Source: an uncultured Ruminococcus sp. (lineage in GTDB: Bacteria; Bacillota; Clostridia; Oscillospirales; Ruminococcaceae). Taken from it: a DNA stretch of 10,654 nt. Where the stretch lies: contig CAMWRC010000022.1 of assembly GCA_947176565.1 (NCBI GenBank), positions 1 through 10,654 of the forward strand, given 5' to 3'. Positions 1-6,416 of this stretch are shown here, in pieces. The notes beneath the pieces were generated by a model. That model did no database searches. It saw nothing but the letters and a program-made list of their open reading frames with translations, and was not told the DNA's origin. A program made the translations under genes and the position numbers. How positions within the stretch are numbered: the stretch's first letter is position 1; each line of letters starts with the position of its first letter.

Positions 1-34
1 ACTAATTTTTTTTGTTATTTTTCATTCATTTTTA

Positions 35-63
35 TTGAAATTTAAAAAAGTATGTGATATAAT
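35..63 (+). promoter_or_regulatory. Sigma-A promoter of the left operon
   Basis: A -35 box TTGAAA (35-40) and a -10 box TATAAT (58-63) are separated by 17 nt, with TG one base upstream of the -10 (55-56), making it an extended -10. The preceding 34 bases are very A/T-rich and could act as an UP element. Transcription would start near 70, leaving a leader of about 70 nt before the first gene. No other promoter is apparent before the following three genes, so this one probably drives all four. Confidence 0.8.
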
Positions 64-140
64 AGGTGTACAGACAACAAAAATGAAAAGAAAGTTCGGT
101 GCTGTAACGCATATGGCTTCCGGAAGAAAGGACTTGTATT

Positions 141-1382
141 ATGAAAAGGAAAAAACGATTCTCGGTTCTTAAACTGTTCTTTACGATTATCTGCGTTACG
201 TCGATAATTGTATCGGCGGCGGTAAATCTGCTGTTTGCAGACGGCAGAACTCCCGAACTGTTCGGAAGGTATATCTACCTCGTCGGTGAGGATAACCCGA
301 TGACCGGCGACATAAATACAGGTTCTGCACTTATCGCTATGGACGCTTCGGAAATTACAATTGCGACAGGCGATATTGTCCTCTGTTATCCTGCTGACGC
401 CCCCGATAAGCTTTCCCTCAGAAGTGTCAGCTTCATTGCTGCTTCAGATGACAGTTCAGAATCCTACTATACAAAGGATTCGTTCCATGAGGACAATGCC
501 GATTCTATTTCAAAAGACCGCATTGTAGCCGTATGTACAGGTTATCCCGAAAGCCTTGAATTGGGAAGATTTATAGATTTCGCAAGAAGTTTCAACGGCA
601 GAGTAGTTATGATGGGTATTGCTGCACTTTTTCTGCTGCTGTTTATTGTCTCTGCATTTGCAAGGTCGCGTTCCGATGAAGAGGAGGAAGAATACGACTT
701 CTACGACTACGAGGAAGATGACGGCAAGAAGAAAAAAAATCAGAATCAGAAAGGCAGCATGCCATTGTATGAACCAGCGGCAGAGGCTGCACAGAATCCC
801 GAACTTGAACGCAAGAAAATGTCTATCGCCGAGAACTTCAAACAGAAACAGGTCAATCCTGATTCACCATATCAGAGAGAACGTGAACGTGAGCGTACTA
901 TGCAGTTCACTGCGCCGAGACCTGGCAGTTCACTGAGCAGTACAATGTCATTCACGTCCACAGGTTCTGCGGAATCTTCATTTGTGGCAAGAAACCGCGA
1001 TAATCAGAAGTCTTCTCCTGCGCCGACTGCTGATGCACTCCGCGAGGAAATGCTGCGCAAGACCGCCGCTGCCGAACGGACAGGCGTTTATAATATCAGA
1101 AAACCTTCATCAGAACCGGTAAGCGATAATACCGGAATAATCACAGCAGCACAGATTGCAGAGCTGAGGGGAGGCAGTGCAGTGCCGCGTCAGCATAATG
1201 CGCCTGAACCTGTAAAACCTGCTGTAAAAACTGTATCATCACCTGTATCTCAGAAAAGCAGCTCTCCTGATATTTCCGATATTCTTCGTCAGACAGGCAG
1301 TCCACGGAGTACAAAAAGTCCTTCGGAGATGTCAGTTGACGAACTCCTGAAAATGATAGAAGATGAGAAAAGTAAATTGTGA
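141..1382 (+). CDS. Two-TM membrane protein with degenerate signal-peptidase-like ectodomain and long cytoplasmic tail
   Basis: 413 aa; ATG start 8 nt after AAAGGA (127-132). A basic N-terminus is followed by TM1 (about 12-33), an extracytoplasmic domain (34-154), TM2 (155-174) and a 240-residue low-complexity cytoplasmic tail. The ectodomain follows the SipW/ER-type signal peptidase I pattern: LFG near 40-42, a motif-B-like stretch ending at G61 with M54 and I58 in register, GDIVL at 77-81, YYTK at 109-112, and a late GYPESLELG segment (134-142). The catalytic Ser position holds Pro53, and the general-base position (HRIV in active enzymes) reads LRSV at 93-96. A peptidase activity is therefore unlikely. 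The tail has an acidic run (179-194), a Lys cluster (196-199), an RERERER stretch (246-252) and a helical-looking C-terminus (396-413). It is the first gene of the operon, 16 nt before the GT2. The fold assignment is an inference from motif spacing. Function unknown; it may be a scaffold or regulator at the membrane. Confidence 0.72.
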   Translation: MKRKKRFSVLKLFFTIICVTSIIVSAAVNLLFADGRTPELFGRYIYLVGEDNPMTGDINTGSALIAMDASEITIATGDIVLCYPADAPDKLSLRSVSFIAASDDSSESYYTKDSFHEDNADSISKDRIVAVCTGYPESLELGRFIDFARSFNGRVVMMGIAALFLLLFIVSAFARSRSDEEEEEYDFYDYEEDDGKKKKNQNQKGSMPLYEPAAEAAQNPELERKKMSIAENFKQKQVNPDSPYQRERERERTMQFTAPRPGSSLSSTMSFTSTGSAESSFVARNRDNQKSSPAPTADALREEMLRKTAAAERTGVYNIRKPSSEPVSDNTGIITAAQIAELRGGSAVPRQHNAPEPVKPAVKTVSSPVSQKSSSPDISDILRQTGSPRSTKSPSEMSVDELLKMIEDEKSKL

Positions 1383-1398
1383 AAGGCGGATTTCTTAA

Positions 1399-2361
1399 AT
1401 GACAGATGATAAAACATTATATATGGTCGTTCCATGCTATAACGAAGAAGAAGTACTCCATGAAACTGCCAAGAGACTGAAAGAGAAATATACTTCACTG
1501 AGACAGCGTGGTCTTATATCTGAGGAAAGCCGCGTTGTATTCGTCAATGACGGTTCAAAGGATAAAACATGGTCCATTATTCAGGAACTTCATGCTGCCG
1601 ACCCTAAGTTTTTTTCAGGAATAAACCTTGCGCGCAACAGCGGTCATCAGAATGCGGTGCTTGCCGGTCTTATGACAGTCAAGGATATTTGCAGTATGGC
1701 AATAACAATGGACGCGGATTTGCAGGACGATATAAATGCCATTGATGCTATGATTGAGAAATATCATGAGGGAAATCAGGTAGTTTACGGAGTAAGAAGC
1801 GCACGTAAGACGGATACTTTTTTCAAGAAATTCACAGCAGAGGGATTCTATAAATTCATGAAAGTCATGGGCGCAGATGTTGTGTATAATCACGCGGATT
1901 TCCGTCTCATGAGCAGACGCGTTTTACAGGAACTTGCAAATTACCGCGAAGTAAATCTGTTTCTCCGCGGACTTGTACCGCTTATCGGATTCCAGAGCTG
2001 TAATGTTTATTATGAGCGCGCTGAGCGTTTTGCCGGTGAAAGCAAGTATCCACTGAAAAAAATGCTTGCATTTGCAATAAACGGAATAACATCGTTCAGT
2101 ACAAAGCCGCTGAAGCTTATAACATCAGTCGGATTTATAATGTCAATAATCAGCGTTATCGCGATTATATGGGCATTAGTCGTAAAGATAGCCGGTCATT
2201 CGGAACTGGGCTGGTCAAGCACAATGTGTGCGATATGGTTTATCGGCGGACTCCAGCTTCTTGCGCTTGGAATCATAGGTGAATATGTCGGCAAGATATA
2301 TGCGGAAGTCAAACAGCGTCCGCGCTTTATAGTTGCCGATTTCATAAATGAGGAAAAATAA
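1399..2361 (+). CDS. GT2 polyprenyl-phosphate glycosyltransferase (GtrB/DPM1-like)
   Basis: 320 aa; ATG start 9 nt after AAAGGCGG. The N-terminal GT-A catalytic domain (about 6-235) shows VVPCYNEEE (10-18), VNDGSKDKT (49-57), NSGHQNA (80-86), the nucleotide-sugar/metal motif DADLQDD with D105 and D107, FRLMSRR (168-174), and RGLVPLIGF (190-198). Two TM helices follow (about 240-264 and 275-299), with a short basic cytoplasmic end. This architecture is typical of GtrB/Ykcc-type enzymes, which transfer glucose or another hexose from a nucleotide sugar to undecaprenyl phosphate on the cytoplasmic face, supplying lipid-linked sugar for modification of surface polymers. The exact sugar cannot be read from the sequence. 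No GtrA-like flippase or GT-C transferase is in the window. It sits between the membrane protein and ispD, overlapping neither; its 3' end carries the ispD ribosome binding site. Confidence 0.9.
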   Translation: MTDDKTLYMVVPCYNEEEVLHETAKRLKEKYTSLRQRGLISEESRVVFVNDGSKDKTWSIIQELHAADPKFFSGINLARNSGHQNAVLAGLMTVKDICSMAITMDADLQDDINAIDAMIEKYHEGNQVVYGVRSARKTDTFFKKFTAEGFYKFMKVMGADVVYNHADFRLMSRRVLQELANYREVNLFLRGLVPLIGFQSCNVYYERAERFAGESKYPLKKMLAFAINGITSFSTKPLKLITSVGFIMSIISVIAIIWALVVKIAGHSELGWSSTMCAIWFIGGLQLLALGIIGEYVGKIYAEVKQRPRFIVADFINEEK

Positions 2362-3048
2362 TTGAATATGAAAACATCAGCAGTGATTGTATGTGCCGGT
2401 AATTCCACCAGAATGGGAGGAGTAAACAAGATACTCATGCCAATCGGAGAACGCCTTGTTATCGGCATGACAATGCTTGCTTTCGAGAAATGCGAAAGTA
2501 TACAGGAAATTATAATTGTTTCACGTGGAACAGATATTCCGGCAATAAAGGCAGAAGCGGAAGCCGCCGGAATCACGAAGCTTAAAGAATGCACCGAGGG
2601 CGGAGCAACGCGGCAGGAAAGCGTAATAAACGGAATCCGCTGCATATCAAAGGAAACAGAACTTGTTGCGATTCATGACGGAGCGCGTCCGCTTGTGAAT
2701 CCGGAACACATCGAAAAGACCATAAAAGATGCATCAGTTTTCGGAGGTGCAGCTTTAGGAGTTCCGGTGAAAGATACCATAAAAGTAGTTGACGGCGGAC
2801 TGGTTACTGATACTCCGCCAAGAAGTTCGCTGTATATAACACAGACTCCGCAGATATTCCGGAAAAAGATTTACTTTGAGGGAGTGGATTTTGCTCTTGA
2901 ACACGGTCTTGATTTCACAGATGACTGTCAGCTTGTTGAAGCTGTCGGCGGAAAAATATACATGACAGAGGGAGATTATACAAATATCAAGATAACAACT
3001 CCCGAAGATATAGAAATTGCAAAGACACTTTGCCGGAGGATTTTGTAA
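2362..3048 (+). CDS. ispD: 2-C-methyl-D-erythritol 4-phosphate cytidylyltransferase
   Basis: 228 aa, close to the usual 225-240. It converts MEP plus CTP to CDP-ME, the third step of the non-mevalonate isoprenoid pathway, in the cytoplasm. All family motifs are present: the CTP-binding [10 protein letters not shown] loop (11-20) with R17 and K23, [10 protein letters not shown] (79-88), IHDGARP with D106 and R109, VPVKDT (134-139), TQTPQIF (160-166), TDDCQLVE (186-193) and NIKITTPED (208-216). The first loop reads CAG where most homologues have AAG. Start choice: TTG at 2362 lies 7-8 nt after the GAGGA at 2350-2354, a good distance; ATG at 2368 would be 13 nt away and removes only two residues, so either is possible. 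The gene abuts the GT2 stop directly. Its stop overlaps the ispF start (TAATG), implying coupled translation. Confidence 0.96.
   Translation: MNMKTSAVIVCAGNSTRMGGVNKILMPIGERLVIGMTMLAFEKCESIQEIIIVSRGTDIPAIKAEAEAAGITKLKECTEGGATRQESVINGIRCISKETELVAIHDGARPLVNPEHIEKTIKDASVFGGAALGVPVKDTIKVVDGGLVTDTPPRSSLYITQTPQIFRKKIYFEGVDFALEHGLDFTDDCQLVEAVGGKIYMTEGDYTNIKITTPEDIEIAKTLCRRIL
3035..3039 (+). promoter_or_regulatory. Ribosome binding site that fixes the ispF start
   Basis: GGAGG lies inside the last codons of ispD, 8 nt before ATG 3048. This selects ATG 3048 over the in-frame TTG at 3030, which lies upstream of the site and would add six residues not typical of IspF. Confidence 0.85.
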
Positions 3049-3536
3049 TGCTGAATTTCAGGATAGGTCATGGATATGATGTTCACAGACTGTGCGAGCA
3101 TAGAAAGCTTATACTTGGTGGAGTGGATATTCCGCATACCTGTGGACTGCTTGGACATTCCGATGCAGATGTTCTTGTACACGCAGTAATGGACGCGATG
3201 CTCGGTGCGCTTGCACTGGGAGATATAGGACAGCATTTTCCTGATACAGATGAAAAATACAGGAACGCGGACAGTATGAAGCTTCTCGGACGTGTTGCTG
3301 AAATATGCCGTGAATCTGGATATATTGTCGGAAATATTGATGCTACTATAATCGCACAATCCCCGAAGCTTGCGCCGTATATCGAACAGATGCGCATTAA
3401 TATCGCGGAAGTATGTGGCTGTGATGTATCACAGATAAGCGTAAAGGCAACGACAGAGGAGAAACTCGGATTCACAGGCGAAAAGCTTGGAATATCCGCA
3501 CACGCCGTTGCACTTATGGAGCTTGTGAGCAGATAA
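3048..3536 (+). CDS. ispF: 2-C-methyl-D-erythritol 2,4-cyclodiphosphate synthase
   Basis: 162 aa from ATG 3048, the normal family length. It cyclises CDP-ME 2-phosphate to MEcPP with release of CMP, the fifth step of the MEP pathway; the family works as a homotrimer. Visible motifs are [10 protein letters not shown] (5-14), giving metal ligands D11 and H13, [11 protein letters not shown] (36-46) with H45 as the third ligand, [12 protein letters not shown] (60-71) and the C-terminal [13 protein letters not shown]. No key residue is missing. Start set by the GGAGG at 3035-3039. ispD and ispF are separate genes with a one-base stop/start overlap, not a fusion as in some proteobacteria. The missing pathway kinase, ispE, is not in the window. 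A strong terminator lies 31 nt after the stop. Confidence 0.97.
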   Translation: MLNFRIGHGYDVHRLCEHRKLILGGVDIPHTCGLLGHSDADVLVHAVMDAMLGALALGDIGQHFPDTDEKYRNADSMKLLGRVAEICRESGYIVGNIDATIIAQSPKLAPYIEQMRINIAEVCGCDVSQISVKATTEEKLGFTGEKLGISAHAVALMELVSR

Positions 3537-3548
3537 AAAATTAAATTA

Positions 3549-3563
3549 TTATCTATAAGATAA
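3549..3563. repeat. Small perfect inverted repeat beside the terminator
   Basis: TTATCT (3549-3554) and AGATAA (3558-3563) form a 6-bp stem with a 3-nt loop. It directly follows the T-tract of the terminator when read on the minus strand. It is A/T-rich and weak, so it may add little; it could be a backup stop or a 3'-end stabiliser, or chance. Confidence 0.4.
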
Positions 3564-3567
3564 AAAT

Positions 3568-3613
3568 ACTGGGATTAAAGCTGTAGATTCAGGCTTTAGT
3601 CCCAGTGCTTTTT
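3568..3613. terminator. Bidirectional rho-independent terminator between convergent operons
   Basis: Left arm 3568-3581 and right arm 3593-3606 form a 14-bp stem with one G-T wobble and an 11-nt loop. On the plus strand it is followed by GC and five T (3609-3613); on the minus strand it is followed by A and five T (complement of 3562-3567). It therefore serves both the ispF end (stop at 3536) and the flavin reductase end (stop at 3621). Confidence 0.93.
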
Positions 3614-3620
3614 ATATATT

Positions 3621-4130
3621 TTAATCTTTTACATAAACTCCGGTGATTTCAGCTATATATGCGCGGTGATACGGGTCAGAGCCAAAGAATTTTTCCGGTA
3701 TTCCGTCATCTGTAAGGAATCCATTTTCAGTCATGTCATAGCTGTAGAGCTTCCGGCATACCAGAATCATATCAGCCTGTTCAAATCCTACAGTGCTGTC
3801 AAATTCAGCAGGAACAAGACCAGTTTCAGCGATTTTGTCGCAGTCACGTCCGGAATGTGAACCGCAGAAAGCAAGAGCTTTACGAAATTCCTCACCGAAA
3901 AACGATGCGGAGAACATACTGCCGTTTTCAACAAATTCGTATGTATAGCGGTTCGGACGGATATAGCAGGTGAAAACATTCTTATTCCAGAGAACGCCGA
4001 GCTGACCCCATGAAGCAGTCATTGTATTGAATTTCTCCATAGTACCGCCGGTGAGGAGCGTCCATTCCTTACCTATTTTAGTAAACGGATTGAATTGAAG
4101 CTCTGAAATATCAATTTTTCTGAATGACAT
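3621..4130 (-). CDS. Flavin reductase-like FMN-binding split-barrel protein
   Basis: 169 aa. The sequence has the features of the flavin reductase-like domain family common in anaerobic Bacillota: PFTKIGKEWTLLTGG (15-29), FNTMTASWGQLGVLW (34-48), a flavin-contacting block including IRPNRYTYEF (57-66), SFFGEEFRKAL (76-86), CGSHSGRDCDKI (89-100), CRKLY (125-129) and DPYHRAYIAEI near the end. These proteins bind FMN and are thought to pass electrons from NAD(P)H or a partner; the physiological substrate is unknown. An upstream in-frame ATG at 4139 touches the AAGGAG site (4140-4145) with no spacer, so the start is ATG 4130, nine nt further on. It lies 38 nt after spo0A on the same strand with no clear terminator between, so co-transcription is likely. 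No signal peptide: cytoplasmic. Confidence 0.88.
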   Translation of the reverse strand: MSFRKIDISELQFNPFTKIGKEWTLLTGGTMEKFNTMTASWGQLGVLWNKNVFTCYIRPNRYTYEFVENGSMFSASFFGEEFRKALAFCGSHSGRDCDKIAETGLVPAEFDSTVGFEQADMILVCRKLYSYDMTENGFLTDDGIPEKFFGSDPYHRAYIAEITGVYVKD

Positions 4131-4139
4131 AGAAAACAT

Positions 4140-4145
4140 CTCCTT
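4140..4145 (-). promoter_or_regulatory. Ribosome binding site that decides the flavin reductase start
   Basis: AAGGAG reads on the minus strand. The first in-frame ATG (4139-4137) immediately abuts it and cannot be used efficiently; the second ATG (4130-4128) is at a 9-nt spacing. Confidence 0.85.
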
Positions 4146-4155
4146 AGCTGATTAA

Positions 4156-4171
4156 TGAGAAAAGATTCTCA
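4156..4171. repeat. Short hairpin at the spo0A stop codon
   Basis: TGAGAA and TTCTCA form a 6-bp stem with a 4-nt loop. On the minus strand the first arm includes the spo0A TGA. It lacks a following T-run on that strand, so it is not a good terminator for spo0A; it may modestly affect expression of the downstream flavin reductase or be chance. Confidence 0.35.
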
Positions 4172-4927
4172 ATTTTTAATTTTAAGCGCGGATTTATAGC
4201 GCAGTCTTAACTTGTCAGTAATAAGTGCAATAAATTCGGAATTTGTAGGTTTGCCCTTTGTGGTATCAACGGTATACCCGAAAAATGCGTTGAGAGTATC
4301 AACATTTCCTCTGTCCCATGCGATTTCGATAGCATGGCGGATAGCGCGTTCAACGCGTGATGATGTTGTATCATAGAGATTTGCAACAGTTGGATAAAGA
4401 AGCTTTGTAACGCTTTCGAGAAGTGTTTTATCCTCAATAGAGCGCAGTATTGCTGAACGAAGATAATGATAGCCCTTGATATGTGCAGGCACACCGAGCT
4501 GATGTATAATATCAGTTACGACGATTTCCATATCATCGCTGAGACTGTTTGCGCGGTCTCCGAGAGCTGATGTTATTGCATTGAAAAGGTCGTCTGCATC
4601 ATATGGTTTAAGCAGATATTTTGCTCCGCCGTTAGCCATTACCTGACGTTCGATAAATTCGTTATCAAAAGCGGAAGTTATAATAAATGCAGGAAATTTC
4701 ACGCCGAGTTCCCGAACCTTTTTCATAATAGTAACCGCATCGCCGTTTTGAGCTGTTATATCGAGTACAGCGGCATCAGGCGGGTCCTGTCTTATAGATT
4801 CGACAATTATATTTGAGTCCTTACGCCGTGTATATGCATACATTCCACGTTCTCTGAGTCTGTTTGCAATGCTTACTCCTGATTCTGCTGAGTCGTCACC
4901 GATAAGTACCTTAATTTTGTTGTTCAT
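4169..4927 (-). CDS. spo0A: Sporulation master response regulator Spo0A
   Basis: 252 aa, close to the usual 260-275; ATG start 8 nt after GGAGGT (4936-4941). Receiver domain (about 4-124): acidic pair D11/D12, phospho-acceptor D56, S85 at the Thr/Ser switch position, K107 in LLKPYD. The Spo0A-specific DNA-binding domain (about 137-245) is very well conserved: [20 protein letters not shown] (137-156), [15 protein letters not shown] (190-204), which includes the recognition helix, and [17 protein letters not shown] (226-242). It binds 0A boxes and controls entry into sporulation and related stationary-phase programmes. The receiver is unusual: the stretch after D56 reads ITAQNGDA where typical receivers have a Met-Pro pair and Asp-Gly. 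It has its own promoter and is not beside spoIVB or recN here. A short spacer links to the flavin reductase gene. Presence of Spo0A does not prove that the host sporulates. Confidence 0.97.
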   Translation of the reverse strand: MNNKIKVLIGDDSAESGVSIANRLRERGMYAYTRRKDSNIIVESIRQDPPDAAVLDITAQNGDAVTIMKKVRELGVKFPAFIITSAFDNEFIERQVMANGGAKYLLKPYDADDLFNAITSALGDRANSLSDDMEIVVTDIIHQLGVPAHIKGYHYLRSAILRSIEDKTLLESVTKLLYPTVANLYDTTSSRVERAIRHAIEIAWDRGNVDTLNAFFGYTVDTTKGKPTNSEFIALITDKLRLRYKSALKIKN

Positions 4928-4977
4928 TGATTTTTACCTCCGAATAAATCAAATTATGTTGTTTTTTCCATAATTCT

Positions 4978-5007
4978 ATTTTATCATAGGAGGCGTCATA
5001 TCTGCAA
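4978..5007 (-). promoter_or_regulatory. Sigma-A-type promoter of spo0A
   Basis: On the minus strand TTGCAG (5007-5002) and TAAAAT (4983-4978) are separated by 18 nt, with TG one base upstream of the -10 as an extended -10. Transcription would start near 4971, giving a leader of about 44 nt. No convincing sigma-H element or 0A box was seen. The whole gap 4928-5108 (181 nt) holds this promoter and the spo0A ribosome binding site; no clear terminator for the upstream operon was found in it. Confidence 0.6.
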
Positions 5008-5108
5008 CAGAATTTTTTATAACTTTTGCAGATTTATAATCGAAAATTCACAATAATTGTAAGCCGATTTTTATGATGTCGCCGCCGGCAAAAAATGTGT
5101 CTTTTTTG

Positions 5109-6416
5109 TCAGAAACGGGTTTTTCCCTTGATTTTTACGAGAATACCATCAGTGATATTTCTTACTCTCGTACCGGGCGGGAACATTCTATCCGCCAGTT
5201 TTTCGAGGGAATTTTGTTCTGAACGCTGTCTGTGCATGGGGGCGGTATCAGGTTCGGAAATAATATTTTCCCATTCCGTCATATTTTCAGCCGGAATAAA
5301 TTTCCTGAACATCTTGCGGTCGGATTCACCACAGTGCTGTGCGATAAATTCAAGAGGAAGATTCATTCCGCGCATACTGATTTTTCCGGAAAACTCCTGG
5401 AAATGCCGGCGGAAAAGATTTTCAAAATCAACGCCTCCGCGTTTCATATCGCTGTTCTGTTCCATTGCCTGAGCAAGTATTTTCTGTATGCTGCCGTCCG
5501 GAATATTTCCGGATACTTTGCAGCATCCATAGACAAAAAATCCCAATATATATGGGTTGTTGCAGAAATCGCTGTGAAGCTGACCTTTTCGAGGAATATC
5601 GAATATATACGCAGCAAAAAGACCGAATGCAAGATGCAGAGCAAGAAAATCCGCAGAATCATAATCATAGAGCTGACGCGCCTGAACATATCTGCGTATA
5701 CGGCACGATTTAATCATATTCTGCAAACTGTCGGCAGAGAGCAGAGCCTTTGAGCCGTTCATTATGGGAATTTCAACATCATCGGCAACGTCTGTACCGA
5801 TATGGATAAGCTGTTCTGCTGAAACACCGGATTTTCCGAGTATTTCAGCAAAAAATTCATTTTCGTGTTTATTTTTGCATTCGGATTTATTAAGAATAAT
5901 AAGTTCGCTGTGATTTTCATAGCCGCAGTTGCGGAGAATCTGTACAATAACATTTTTCGGATATATTGTATCAGCGGTAATGATAATTTTTTTTCGCCGT
6001 TCTGACGCACGTCTGAAAAGTAATTTTCCAAGATTCCGTGGAACTGCAAATTTTGCAGTAAGTTCGCATTCATGGTTCATGATACGGCTGAGGATTTCAT
6101 CGGGAATTTTTGATTTTTTTCCAAGAATCTCATAAATATCAGAAAGATTATATTTATTATCTTTTTTTCTTTCTGCCTCGGCTTCTGCTTCGATACGCAG
6201 GTCAGAAAAACATTTTTTTCCGGATATTTCCGGAAATTCCGACTGGATAAGCAGATACAGGTCATATTTTTCTGAAAACGGCATATTCACAAGAGTACCG
6301 AACAATTTAAAGCTTACCGCTTTGATTCCGCTGGATTCGACTTGTGACATCATTTTATCGAGGAGTTCGCGCTGTTCCTGTGAAAACGGAATTTTCAGTT
6401 CAAGGCTGTCTTTCAC
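5109..6416 (-). CDS. Catalytically degenerate HAD-like protein
   Basis: 435 aa; GTG start that overlaps the GH26 stop (GTGA, 6413-6416), preceded by AGGTG. Residues about 30-235 match the HAD-superfamily group found in surface-glycan loci: VSFKLFGTLVN (34-44) is motif I, a capping region with LSDIYEILG (91-99) and an ECELT helix, IIITADTIYP (144-153) is motif II, and HIGTDVADDVEIP (205-217) is motif IV. In active members motif I begins with the nucleophile Asp (FDIFDT or FDLFGT); here it is K37. Motif II has A148 where SDMYL-type members have Ser, and the GDN of motif IV is GTD. Motif IV D212/D213 survive. Phosphatase activity is therefore unlikely. The C-terminal 200 residues (about 240-435) contain a YILGFFVYGC segment resembling the tail of that group; the rest is not recognised. 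No signal peptide. The reading frame is intact, so it is not an obvious decaying pseudogene. Role unknown. Confidence 0.8.
   Translation of the reverse strand: MKDSLELKIPFSQEQRELLDKMMSQVESSGIKAVSFKLFGTLVNMPFSEKYDLYLLIQSEFPEISGKKCFSDLRIEAEAEAERKKDNKYNLSDIYEILGKKSKIPDEILSRIMNHECELTAKFAVPRNLGKLLFRRASERRKKIIITADTIYPKNVIVQILRNCGYENHSELIILNKSECKNKHENEFFAEILGKSGVSAEQLIHIGTDVADDVEIPIMNGSKALLSADSLQNMIKSCRIRRYVQARQLYDYDSADFLALHLAFGLFAAYIFDIPRKGQLHSDFCNNPYILGFFVYGCCKVSGNIPDGSIQKILAQAMEQNSDMKRGGVDFENLFRRHFQEFSGKISMRGMNLPLEFIAQHCGESDRKMFRKFIPAENMTEWENIISEPDTAPMHRQRSEQNSLEKLADRMFPPGTRVRNITDGILVKIKGKTRF

Noticed and set aside
83..172. Small upstream ORF (29 codons) overlapping the first gene in another frame
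   Set aside because: No ribosome binding site precedes its ATG, and the downstream gene has its own strong site; nothing supports translation.
726..740. Run of eight A in the Lys-rich tail of the first gene as a possible slippage or frameshift site
   Set aside because: No stimulatory structure or meaningful alternate-frame extension follows; Lys codons explain it. The same holds for the eight-A run on the minus strand at 5987-5994 in the HAD-like gene.
876..898. Short tandem repeat coding for RERERER
   Set aside because: Only a few imperfect six-base units; likely simple low-complexity protein sequence, not a variable repeat locus.
619..936. 105-codon alternate-frame ORF inside the first gene, very rich in Arg/Lys
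   Set aside because: It is a frame shadow of the acidic/basic low-complexity tail, with no start signal and no recognisable family.
5038..5044. Possible 0A box (AATCGAA) upstream of spo0A
   Set aside because: Two mismatches in the six fixed positions of the TGNCGAA consensus; too weak to claim autoregulation.
5050..5060. 11-bp palindrome ACAAT-A-ATTGT upstream of the spo0A promoter
   Set aside because: Five-base arms in A/T-rich DNA are expected by chance, and it lies about 43 nt upstream of the -35 without a second copy.
5232..5753. 173-codon ORF antisense to the HAD-like gene
   Set aside because: No ribosome binding site or recognisable domain, and the opposite strand encodes a protein with clear HAD-family spacing.
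6205..6245. Clustered TTCCGG words suggesting an uptake or regulatory repeat
   Set aside because: They are spread through coding sequence on the HAD gene without fixed spacing and follow from codon use for Ser/Gly/Lys stretches.
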